Below are positions 46,047 through 56,900 of a DNA stretch of 64,000 nucleotides, piece after piece. Numbering within the stretch: the first letter of the stretch is position 1; each line of letters begins with the position of its first letter. Origin of the DNA: Mantis religiosa (Eukaryota; Arthropoda; Insecta; Mantodea; Mantidae); contig CM060947.1 of NCBI GenBank assembly GCA_030765055.1, positions 51,354,375 through 51,418,374 of the forward strand, written 5' to 3'. Position numbers and translations under genes: made by a program. The notes under the pieces are model-generated. The model searched no databases and was not told the DNA's origin. It worked only from the letters and a program-made list of their open reading frames with translations.

Positions 46047-46722
46047 AACTACGCTTTGTATAACTGAAAAGTATTGAAATAAATGGGTAATATAAGTAAC
46101 ATCAGTTTAAATTTGTCAGTGAATAATAGTTTATTCCAAAAATAACCTTGTTGAAATACATATATGAACCAGCGTTGAAAATTAGAAGGGAAAATACTAT
46201 TACAATTTAGCAAGTCACAGTGTACTAATTGTGTTTCAGTTGACAGTTAAATGTTTAAGATTTGGCAATGTGTGATATAGATATTTGTTACTATAGTTTT
46301 TAAGCTGGCGGAATTATATAATAGCGTGTCTTTCTTAAAGTCGTGCTTTCTTCTTTTGTCTTTTCAGTTTCCTAAGTCTTGCAATTGTTTATATTACATA
46401 GTTTTTCTGTGATCTGCAGCCTGTAGACCTAAAGACCGCGCCCCGGTTAATATATCTGCAAGGAAATTCTCCACCTATCATTCAGACGACTTCGTGGTGC
46501 ATACTGGGAAAAGTAGCGTTTGTTTGATAAACACATTTTATTATTTGTTCTTGTTTGGTTCAGAAATAATACATGAAGAATTACTGCAACTGAATTCCTA
46601 GACAGGTAACCAGAGTCCAGATTGATAAGCGCCATCTCTTTGACTCAAATCCCGAAAGGACAAGTTTCTCTGCATGAGATATCTCCCAGATTTTCTTCCA
46701 TCATCTTAAGTGGCAAATACCA
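46047..46722. other. Unannotated stretch
   Basis: Nothing recognised. Confidence 0.5.
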
Positions 46723-46737
46723 GAGAGGTATCCTAAA

Positions 46738-47039
46738 GAAGTTAACCACTGGTGCGACAGCCCTAAGTGAGCCAACCAACCAGACTGCCGGCCTCACGCC
46801 CACTTATGCACGGCAGAGGTGGATGATCATCCAACCGATACGAGGAGGAGATGTGGTCAGCATCTCGGTATCCCCCAGCCGGAATGTTGCTTTCCGTGAC
46901 CAGAGCCGCTTACCTAGCGTAAGTTTCTCACTTTCCTCACGATGCTGAGTGGGCACATGGGTGGGATCGAACCCTGGTCGCTTTCCGTGGCCAGGGACCA
47001 AGGCATGCTGTCTTAGCCCGCTACGCCACGGCGCAGGAC
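46738..47039 (-). mobile_element. SINE-C, complete copy with target-site duplication
   Basis: On the minus strand: cctgcgccgtggcgtagcgg, B box gggttcgatcccacccatg, gtgaggaaagtgagaaac, ggctgggggataccgagatg, ttggatgatcatccacctct and gggctgtcgcaccagtgg. The flanks gagaggtatcctaaa (46723-46737) and gaggggtatcttaaa (47040-47054) differ at two of 15 positions, a slightly aged duplication. Confidence 0.9.
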
Positions 47040-47054
47040 GAGGGGTATCTTAAA

Positions 47055-47660
47055 CTAAAGCCAAAATTTCCTTTCCCAGTATTTCATGTTATGTATATTC
47101 AGCACATTCATCTGTGGTATAATAACAATAGACGTATCGTATTGTCCATTGTGTTCAAACCAATAAGGCATTTGTTCATCAAAGTGTGATGTGGAATAAT
47201 AGTTTCTAGCAACACTACATGAAGAAAATGCGTTATATAAAGCCAAAATAATTGATATAGTTACGTGCACTCGTCTAACCTTGTTATTGGTTTACATTTT
47301 TCTATACTACTGCCTTTTAATTTTTACTCTTTATTTCTCCCAATATCAAATGCAATAAGGAATTTGAAAGTCAGATTATAATAAATAGTTTTTTGTGCAT
47401 TTTATTACCCTTGAACCTCCTGTGTTCAATTTGTATCAAATACATTTATAATGAAACGATTTATAACCTGTTTATCTCGCGGGCATGAAGATGCTATTAT
47501 ATTTTGATCCAAAACCACACATATAGTCTTTTTTGGTAACTTAATACTTGAAAAATAGTCACACATCTGAATTTCATGCAAACATACAGTAAAATAATCG
47601 CCAAGAAGTAGAATATAAATTGACATGGTGTACACTAAGGAAACAACCCCGGGACTGCGT
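47055..47660. other. Unannotated stretch
   Basis: AT-rich; nothing recognised. Confidence 0.5.
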
Positions 47661-47739
47661 CGTGTCTCTTCTCTGTTTATTTATTTGCCGTGTGCTACAG
47701 AGTCATAACGATGTGACGCAGACTATGATGACGGCGAGG

Positions 47740-47931
47740 GTCCCTGGGCCGCCATATCCCGGAGAGCATCCCCAGAGACCACTTCATCTTCTCTCACAGA
47801 CTCCAGCTCTGGAGCAAAAGAAATGCCACTGGTACAACTTTGTTCGGTCCAGAACAACGGAACATCGACCAGCTCATAATGTTTGTACGAGCATGCGGTG
47901 CGAGTTCTATGTATCCATTATTAGCAAGTGA
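47740..47931 (+). pseudogene. Possible piggyBac-like transposase C-terminal relic
   Basis: The frame reads PGPPYPGEHPQRPLHLLSQT then PALEQKKCHWYNFVRSRTTE and HNVCTSMRCEFYVSIIS. The order (G)RP..GEHP.R, KK(R)C..(C), C..(C)...C(V)...F..Y resembles the cysteine-rich C-terminal finger of piggyBac-type transposases, but several cysteines are lost. Upstream catalytic parts are not seen. Confidence 0.3.
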
Positions 47932-49127
47932 AAAAGGACAATTTAGGATAGACTAAGGGACCGAACTTCACAAAAATGACGTTTCCATTTTGGTATCTTC
48001 TTGTTCAGTGGAATTTAACCTTTGATTTTACATATATCTTCTTAAAAGTGTGACCTTCCCTACGTTTTACACACGCTTATTCTTTTATCCACTTTCTGTT
48101 AATAAATATACATTTATATACCTTGCATCGGATTTATTGCATATTTCATATTTCCTTATAGGTATAACGGGAAGAGGGCAACAGATTATGCTTAAGGTTA
48201 GTCCAATATTTTGAACTGGTGGCCATATAATGGCTTTGATATTCTATTTTAATTGCAGAGCATGCGCGTGAAATATTGATAAGGACTTTTCATTTGATTA
48301 AAATGAAACAATTGCGAGTATTATATAGTTCAAACCAATGATAAGCAATATCTCCAAAATATTAAAGACCGTAAAATAGTTTTAAAGTAAATTACGTACT
48401 TAGGGCCTTTCAGATGTTATTTACAGATACATTCTTCTGTCTTTAAGTCTTATCTCTTACTGATAGCAGTTATACAAAAGACATTCTGAATGAAGTAACT
48501 ATTTCCAAAACATTCAAGAAGTTCGTGAGGTATTTTACTCAAAATTTTGGGGCTATTCTAAAGAAACCCAAAATGTTTGAACAACAGGATACATAGCTTG
48601 CAGATGATTAACTTCTTGAAGGTTGCATTTTTTGAAGATCCAAACTTAAATACCAAGTTTGGTAACAGTGGTTTGTTTTTATATTATGCTTTACATACCA
48701 GACTATAAGCACACATTGACTTATTGCTAAGAATGAATATTTTGTAGATAAGGATCAAATTCTTGTTTTTGATGATATCTTGTTATTGAGAATTTTGGTG
48801 AAAATCTGTCTACTTTAGGTAAGCAACAGATACCGTAAAAAGAGCCCAGACTAAAAAATGCTTAAGTATTCTGTTACTGCAATTAAACTTTAATTATTAA
48901 AACAACATTCTTCTATTGTGGAAAAATAATTGTTATGGATGTGATATATTTTCTCTAATAAATAATCAAGTAAACCAGAAAACTGTTCTTTTCTATCCAA
49001 AAATTCGATATAGAAATTTCATTGCAATTACCTACATGTTTTAAGACTACATATATACCCTCTACACAATCCAATGAATTTTAAAGGTTTCCTCTGTGCC
49101 TGTGAATGTGTTTCTATTCCTTTATCT

Positions 49128-49128
<1 letters not shown>
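47932..49128. other. Unannotated stretch
   Basis: AT-rich; nothing recognised. Confidence 0.5.
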
Positions 49129-49166
<38 letters not shown>

Positions 49167-49386
49167 TAATTCACGTCCTCTAACGCTAAGTCATATCGGA
49201 TGATGAATGAAATGGTGAAATGATGCACAAATGAGTCCGAGGTCCATTGAGCTTAAGAGTTACCCGAAATTTGCGTTTCAGGACAAGGGAAAAACCTCGG
49301 AAAAAACTTATCCAGCTAACTCACGCTGACCGAGATTCGAACTCGGGACCTCTTGAACGTGAGGCAGACACGCTACCAAGGCGGGC
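49129..49386 (-). mobile_element. SINE-A copy with 37-nt poly(A) tail
   Basis: A perfect run of 37 T at 49129-49165 is the poly(A) tail of a minus-strand SINE-A, whose head gcccgccttggtagcgtgtc ends at 49386. All family blocks are present (gagttcgaatctcgg, cgaggtttttcccttgtcct, gatatgacttagcg). Flanks cctttatctgttt and gctttatttgtct may be an imperfect target duplication. The long unbroken tail suggests that this is the youngest SINE-A here. Confidence 0.92.
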
Positions 49387-49861
49387 ATCGCTTTATTTGT
49401 CTGCCTGTGAACAAAAAAAACTTAAAGGGTAACTACGATAAATATTAAAGCTGGTATTTAGATCTGGTATCTTCCAAGAATGCGCCACGAAGAGTTTCAA
49501 AATAATTCCACAGCATTAAATATTTTGCTTTTGATTATGTTGTCATCATCCGTATCAGTGACGTCGATGAGCCGGAATTTTTCGGGAGGGGTTCTTATAT
49601 ATGCCGGTAAATCTGTTGATATGGGGCTGTCATTTGTAAGCACACTTAAAAATTATTATTATCTGGGCTGGATTTCCATACTACATTGGAATCAGTAGGT
49701 CAGTGCCTAACTGACTGAGGACTGAGACACCTAGATTAATATTCCACCTACCGAACTATCCTGCTCGAAATAAAAATCAATGGCCCGTAAAGTGCTTTTT
49801 ATTCTGAATAAATTCCCAATAGCTTGTAGACCGTATGATTAGAATTAGGATTACTACGGAG
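49387..49861. other. Unannotated stretch
   Basis: No feature recognised; a 72-codon frame with a hydrophobic start (49480-49698) has no other support. Confidence 0.45.
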
Positions 49862-50142
49862 GAGAGTTGTGGTTTATTATACCTAAGCTCCAAGTAGGGC
49901 ATCCCCGGGAGGAAGGATGAGGCGAGAGGAGACCAAGGAGTCACAACATCGCCGAGACACCCGCCGACACTTCCACCCTTAAAGACACCACCAGATGAGA
50001 GATGAGGCACAGAAAATTAGGGGGCATACAATTAACCTACCTAGAATTCTCCTGGTGACCCGGAAAAGCCCCAAAAATTCCCATGGGGCCCTCCCGAAAG
50101 TGGGCCACAGAAGAAACCGCTTAAACCATCCCGCTCGGTTGG
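49862..50142 (-). mobile_element. SINE-D copy
   Basis: The minus strand reads accgagcgggatggtttaag, ctgtggcccactttcgggag, ttttggggcttttccgggtc, gtaggttaattgtatgcccc, tgtctcggcgatg and ctcatccttcctcccgggg, matching SINE-D at 8471. Confidence 0.75.
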
Positions 50143-50990
50143 TAAACTGTAATAAATAGACATAATTAATTATATTTAAAACAATTTAGATTTGTTAAAG
50201 CACAAAATATGTGTCACCCTTTTGTATTTGGTTAACTATGTCTCAGATACTTCATAGCGACTATCTCTTTTAAACGTTTTCAGTCTATTTAAGGCTTATT
50301 TCGCTTGTACTTTTAAGGTAGATACGAGACTAAATGTTTTTAGTAATAATTTATACCAGTTTAAGTAGAGCTAATCATATGAAGGCAACGCATGAGATGT
50401 TTTTCCATAGCAACAATGAATGCTGGGTAATAGAAAAGCTGATTGTTCACACGGTTACTAGGCGAGCATAAAGATCTAAATGTTGCATCAGCTGCATTCT
50501 CTCCCAGTCTTTTGGCACAGATGACCGTGTTCCCATGGGAGAGAGTGTTGCAGTACATCAGAGGCATCTGGTCCGTTATTAATTCCTCGACCAAATCATT
50601 GTGCCACGGAATAAGATGATTAGGGGCTACTGGCCCACCTGGGGCAGGCAGTTCGTCTGTAATTGCTGTTGAATTATCATACCACGAGATTACGTAACCC
50701 GGGAGTTGTATACTGTAATGATGCCATAACCGTTGATCGTTTCTTGGTTTATCTGTCTATGTGACCCCTGCGTTCTAATGCTACCTTGAGGATCGAGGAT
50801 GCTTACAGTGTAATAATAAGTGCCATGAATTTAATCTGAAACACTCACACAATTCTTTCTGCCAGCGACAAAAGAATGGACCAAGGTTTTCAAGAGGTGT
50901 TACATTGTTCAGTTACATTGCTAAAGTAGAACCCGCAAGCTTATCCAGCAAACGAAATAAGTGCTATACTTAGGTAACTATAATTTCTGG
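50143..50990. other. Unannotated stretch
   Basis: No family recognised. If the promoter at 51004 belongs to an LTR, its U3 would begin here, but I could not find paired ends. Confidence 0.45.
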
Positions 50991-51003
50991 ATGTTTATTT
51001 ATC

Positions 51004-51048
51004 TAGAACGTTCTGGAATTCTGAGAAGGTTTCTAACGGCTCTATAAA
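51004..51048 (+). promoter_or_regulatory. Heat-shock-type promoter signature (HSE array and TATA box)
   Basis: Three contiguous inverted pentamers, aGAAc gTTCt gGAAt (51005-51019), form a full heat-shock factor site, and a fourth TTC lies in phase at 51031-51033. A TATA box (TATAAA, 51043-51048) follows 25 bp after the array. The next ~300 bp are rich in short AAGTGA/GAAAGTGAA elements like an insect Hsp leader and contain AATAAA near 51217. No heat-shock protein frame follows within the window, so this may be a stranded promoter, an LTR, or the start of a non-coding RNA. Confidence 0.45.
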
Positions 51049-51535
51049 TGAACGTATTTGCGACGGAAACTGCCATTGTGCATGGCATCGTCACTGAGGG
51101 ACGTGCTGTGAATGTTCCACCTGCAAAAATTCCAGACACTGTTCATTTCCCTCTCCTTGGAGCGCAGAGGCTAAGTCGTGCGACGTATTTCATTAAACTA
51201 ACCCGAGGAAAGTGAAATAAAAGTGAACATTGGAACTTGATCAAATTAGTGAAGCATCAGTGTGAGTTTGGGAAGTGTCACTGAGAATTGAACTACTTCA
51301 TTACGTGACAATGTATTCCAAGTAAAGTGACAACTGAAGAAGTTACTGTGCCAGTTATACCATATGTATAGAATACATTATTGTTCCACCTCTTTACGTT
51401 ACAGAATGCCTCAGCCACACATATTTAAGTTAAGCAAATATTAGCATTTAAGCAGTAAGGTTCAAATCCCCACTCTTTACATGGAAAATTTTTCAAAAAT
51501 TTTTCTTTTTAAATACAACTATAACGATTTGATTT
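51049..51535. other. Leader-like stretch after the HSE/TATA signature
   Basis: No open frame of note. It contains repeated aaagtgaa-type words and ends where a LINE fragment starts. Confidence 0.35.
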
Positions 51536-51589
51536 AATTATATCATATTGAAGATATATTCTGAAATCATTACAATTTGACAAGCAAAT

Positions 51590-52112
51590 AAAAAGAAATT
51601 GGGGACGAGAAGCATATGTAGATTACTGCAATAGGCAAGGGAGAGAAGGGTTAGCAAGAATGAGAACAGGAATAATATTTTTAAGAGAGATAAGGGTTAG
51701 GGAAAAGGGAATTTGTGAATTGTGTGGGGAAAAAAAAGCATAGAACACTGTGTAACAGAATGCGAAGAAGTTTCAATATGGATAAAAAAGGTTTGGGAAG
51801 AAAAATGGGAGAAAGTAGAGAAGAGGATAGTAGCTATAAAAATGTTAACAGGCAGGGAGGAAAACAAGGTAAGAAGTATTGGTGAGTTCATGCACAAAGT
51901 AAAAGAAAAATGGGCCAGAAATGTAAAGAGTATAAGAAAGGGAGATGAGGAGGAAGAATGGCGCTAATTAAGTAATCAAGAAGATATAGAGGTTAAGAGC
52001 TACCTGGTAGAGCAGAAGACCAGGGTGTCATGTAAGCCAAGGTAGCAACAATGTAAAGACAAATAAATGTAGCCAAAAGTTGTCAATTGTAAAATTATGG
52101 AATATGTACGAT
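51590..52112 (+). mobile_element. LINE 3' fragment
   Basis: Coding for a LINE protein C-terminus with a zinc-finger-like motif, followed by a short 3' UTR. Similar words flank it: tatatcatattgaagatatattc before (about 51539) and tatatcatatcatttaagatatattc after (about 52116), a possible target duplication of about 23 bp with a small indel. Confidence 0.55.
51612..51967 (+). pseudogene. LINE protein C-terminus with CCHC-type motif, frameshifted in an A8 run
   Basis: The first frame reads AYVDYCNRQGREGLARMRTG then REIRVREKGICELCGEKK. At the run of eight A (51730-51737) the frame changes, and the next reads SIEHCVTECEEVSIWIKKVW and then a lysine-rich end to a stop at 51967. C..C ... H...C across the junction is the C-terminal finger common in LINE proteins. 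It may be the tail of the same family as the fragment at 39638-40820. Confidence 0.6.
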
Positions 52113-52140
52113 AAAATATATCATATCATTTAAGATATAT

Positions 52141-52457
52141 TCAATACAAAATGAAATGTTATTTTGTAGTTTCCCGGATTAACCTATGTACCTTTTTCTT
52201 CTGAATTTTTTCAATAACTGTAAAAGAGTGATACATTTTACTACAAATAAAATGCAGATCTTATTGAAGCCCACCAGATATGTCGAATAGTTTTTCTTTC
52301 TTACGCTATTTTCGAGATATTCCTAATGACTTTTCTCAATTTTCTAATATTGTACTAAAATTAGTTGTTAGTTTTTTGTCTCTTGTCTTGCAAGAAAAAT
52401 TTAAAAATTTAATTTCAAAGTCATAACATAACCATAAGCTGTGCTCTTAAAGGACCT
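52141..52457. other. Unannotated stretch
   Basis: Nothing recognised. Confidence 0.5.
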
Positions 52458-52676
52458 GCCCGCCTTGTTAGCGTATGTGGTAGCATGTCTGTCTCACGTT
52501 TAAGAGGTCCCGAGTTCGAATCTCGGTAAGGGTGAGTTACCTAGATAAGGTTTTTTCCGCGGTTTTACCTTATCCTTCAAGACAAATGTTGGGTAACTCT
52601 AGCTCCATGGACCCTGGACTTTTCATTCACCGTCCGATATGACTTAATGTTGGAGGACGTAAATAATTACAAAAAA
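52458..52676 (+). mobile_element. SINE-A copy
   Basis: Head gcccgccttgttagcgtatg, B box gagttcgaatctcggtaagg, body ttttttccgcggttttacct and end gatatgacttaatgttggag, with a deletion of the tttgagcatcatttcacc part. Confidence 0.88.
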
Positions 52677-53687
52677 ACAGACTATGGCTAAAAGCCATAC
52701 CCTCTTGCACATGCAAGGAAATTACTAGGGAATAGTTTGCGATTAAAGCAAAATATACCAGTGAAGCATATTATAAGTTCTTTTGTTCTTCTGGTTTTGA
52801 AAATAGGATGGAGTAGGGACCAGTTCTTACAAGATTCGATCATCGGTAAAGGACATCCTGTACTCTTATTACCATTTTGGTTAAAATAACTTGTAGTTAA
52901 ATATTTTATGTAAATGTTTATGTTGATTGGCATGAAACCTCTGGTAGTAACAGTTTCTTGAAGTTGACAAAGCTGCGTGAATGTTGTAAGCAAGATATTG
53001 TTTATAGTCAAAATATAGGGACTGTCTGTCCTTTCTAAACAATTTCGGTCAAGAACAAGACGTCTATCCGTGTTATTTTCTGCTGCATACTTGAAGATTC
53101 ACAACTCGATAAAACCTCTTTAAGATATCCGAACAAAGCGTTATTTTAAGAGATTAAAAGACGAGATGCAAGTATAATCCACACTTCTGTGGGAGAAAAT
53201 CCTACCCAGCTTCCGTTTGAGCGATCTGGTCCAGATTTAGCAAGTCCATCCTCAAATCGCATTTACACGTAGTGCCCGGTCTTGGCCGTAAAACACACTT
53301 TCAGTAGGAAAAATAAAAAGAAGACGAGCAGTGAGTGGCTTTCATCGACAGAACATTTGCTGAATCAGCCACAAGACGAGCGTTTTCAAAGATGCAAACT
53401 CTACCATCCATACAGGGTGTCAACAAAATCATTTACCAGTAACCTAAGGCACGTAGTGCATTCGACCCAGATGTGTTGGACGTTTTGCTATTATTTTAGA
53501 GATTGTTATTACAAACGTTTAATTTTCTAAATATTTTATGTCAGTTCACGTAAACAACTGTCTGGTTTGGCAGCTTTGGTTCTATCCGCGGAATGTTACC
53601 GGGTTTGATTCCAGTGATATGTGTGGTCCTAGTTTCTATGAGCAGCATGACTAAAAACTTAACTTCCATTAGATATTTAAAATATTT
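52677..53687. other. Unannotated stretch
   Basis: A 107-codon minus-strand frame (53011-52688) and an 82-codon frame at 53282-53530 show no known features. Confidence 0.45.
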
Positions 53688-53940
53688 GGCCACGCCGTTG
53701 CTGAGTAGTTAGACCGCTTGGTTCTCACCAAGTTGGGCCGGGTTCGTTCCCAGGCGACCGCAAATTGAGATTTGCGGTGGACAACATGGCGCTGGGACGG
53801 GTGTTCTCCGAGTACTCCGGTTTCCCCCGCCAGCTTTCCAACGATTTTTCCATCATCTTTCCTATCACCTCCTCTCTCTCATACTTTCACTTCCGGTTCT
53901 GGGCTGATCCCTCATCCCGGATTCTCTCTGATCAGGAAAC
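53688..53940 (+). mobile_element. SINE-B copy
   Basis: The head ggccacgccgttgctgagta then gttagaccgcttggttctca; B box gggttcgttcccaggcgacc; then caaattgagatttgcggtgg, ggcgctgggacgggtgttct and ctccggtttcccccgccagc. The 3' third is a CT-rich variant unlike the other two copies. Confidence 0.8.
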
Positions 53941-56900
53941 CTTATATATATTCATATTTATTGCAACTTAATACAGCGTTTGAACTCAACTAAGCCATGT
54001 CATTTGTAATGCATACTCTCTCTTAAAAGCAAATGATTAGAAATGTCAAAAAATTGTCATGAATCTTTTTTCTCTCTCAGACACACACATAAATACATAT
54101 ATATATATGTATATGTATATATATACAACATAATTATTCAAAATCATCGAAGTTGTCATAAAAAGATGCATCTGTACTGTAATAGGCTCTGCTTAACAAG
54201 GATTTAGTCAGTTTAGATTTACACTTAGCAGCTGGCATAGTACTTTTAGGCTTTCCGGAAGCTTATTAAGTAGTTTTGGACCAAAGTATTGGGGTTCATG
54301 TTCACAAAGTTTTAGCCTGTGACCTTTTACTATATAGTTATTCTTTCCCCTTGTTTCATATGTGTGGACATCAGAATTTATGGAGGTTATATACCTGTTA
54401 TATATAAAAAGTATTGTTCACAGAATAAATATGCAGGGAAGAGTAAGCATGTTTAATTTTTTTAAACTACGGCCTGCATGAACTCGTACGTGTTATTTTT
54501 ACCAGGTATTTGATAAATGTTTCAGTAGGAGAAAAATTCTGTTAAAGTTTAATTTAGAAGTATGTTCCCACAGTTCGATGGCATAAGAAATGTGTGAATA
54601 TACTTATGCAAAATATACTAACACACTATCATCTACTGAGAGAAAATTGGCTAAATATCGCAACACAAAGGGTCCTGAGCTCTGATTCTCAACCCGTTGC
54701 TTACGGGCCTCGAGATTATGCGGTTTAGGGGCCCTATGTTACGCACCAGGAAATACAGGAATTCATTTATCATTCATTGAAATATTTGAAATATTCATTT
54801 TTATTTATTTTATCCATTTTTGAAATATCGATACTAAGATTTTGTGAATAAAATCACGGTACCTCCAAAAAATTGTATAGAAACATTTTAGAATATTGTG
54901 ATTTTCTCAGAAACGTCTAAAGATTTTGAATGAAGTACCATATGTGTGACGCAAACACAAAGTATATGTTAATCCTTCCGTAAAAAGTTACTGATGTCTC
55001 ACATAATTGGCAAAACTAAGATATTGACAAATTTTCACCCAATAAAATGTGTAATACTCTTAAAGCACAGAGTTTAAGCCACATATTTCTTTCTAAGTTA
55101 AACATTTCCTATGTATTCCTTATTATGACATTAATTTTAAATATATATACTGTTCTCAAATATTGTTATTTCTTTCTTTGTTTCCCATGATCAATTAAAG
55201 AAAACGGGATGTCAAAGCCATCATGTTGCTACCAGATATTAAAAGATTACCAGGAAATTTTCAGCAAAAACGTTTTAAAATGTTGATATAAATTAACAGA
55301 AAGTAGATTTAAAAGTAATCGCTTGTAAGAATGTCTTTCAAACAGACGAGTAGAGAAATCTATTTGAGTACAACTCTCGGATTTAAAAACAAAAATTCCT
55401 GATTAATTTTAACAAGAACATAGTGTATTTAAAAGTAATCCTGTGTTCCACAATAAACAAACGTACGATGTGATGTTTAGCAGTGAACGTAGAAAACAAG
55501 AATGTACATCCTCCATAATTTTCAGTCTCATAGTTTAAACAGCTTTTGAGATACTGAGTCATGAATTTGACAGGCCTAATACTGCCTGGGTAGAGCTATA
55601 AAGGCATAATCTGGCAGGAGCGCTCGTTGGTAAATGGTCTCAAGTGTTTAGTTAAGGAAGTTACAAACATAGACTGGGAGTGAACAAAAGACGAACATTT
55701 AGACGGAAATAGCCCACCGTTTTGCAACTTTCTCCCCAAGAAGTAGAAGCAGTTGTAGTTTGAATGACTTGGTGGTGATAATGCTATAAGGAACCTCGTT
55801 CAGTCAACAGTAAATAAAGTTTTGTGAGGCATGCCAACATAAATCCAGGGTCCTGACACGTAAAGCGAGCCCTCTCCCCCCTCCACTTGCTGATAAGGAG
55901 GTCTCTGTCGTTATCTCTGTACGTCCACAAGATGGGCAGAACATCTATAAAACAGAATGGTCCGGCCCTAAGGCGATCTGGATATCTGCCTGCCTGCTTG
56001 CTTGCTTCTAGATTAAGGCATTAAGAGAACATGGTTATGCGCAGGCGTGAAATTTGTGTGGTAGGAGAGGAAACAACCGACAAACTCTGCTTCAGCGTAA
56101 TATTTGCGCATGCTCAGTCCATAGGCGCTTTATTCTGGCTCATAGAGCGATACCGTTTGGTGTGTTACGTTTAAATGACTTACTTTACCGATTTTTCTTT
56201 TATATCAAAAGAGTACTTCATGTTAATCCAACTAAACTTTTGCAGAGATATCTATAATTGGTTTATATCATATTATGCTTTGACTATATATCTTCACAAA
56301 CCCTGAGGAAAATGCCGTAAGTTTGCTACTCAAGCTACCCATAGTCTATTCTTTATAATCGGACATATTGTAGACAATATCAAAGCTGTCGCACACTGAG
56401 AAACTTCACGTTTTGAAATAAAAAGGTAATGTCTGTAGTAAACTATAAGTTAGTTTATATATTCTATGAATGTGCCAACTATAACAACCTTGCAGTTCCA
56501 GACAGCTTCATTCTGTCCTTGGTACGTGCGTGTTTGAAATTATAGAATTCCTGCAAGTTAGGCAACCCTTCAGGCACATATACAAGAGCTGTCGCATAAC
56601 TTTGTCAGGTAGGGCGATGGCTAGGAATACGACATGAATATCTAAATGTAGGTGAAAGCTTTTTGAAGGATTATGCAGGTGAAGAATGCGTATGGACTAT
56701 TTCAAATTTGGCTGCCATATGCATAGAATAGTTAGAGGAAGTATCACCATTCATTAAAAACATCAATATCAGAGCTCTGAACAAAATAATCCTATTGAGA
56801 TTCACCAGTCTTTTTGAGGAGTGTGTGCAGGCATATGCGTGTACATGTGTGGCTTGTGCGTGTGCGAATGCCTTTTTGTATTAACAGCATAAGTATTATA

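Noticed and set aside
55560..55640. TATA-like ctataaaggc as a promoter
   Set aside because: Isolated motif in AT-rich DNA without supporting elements.
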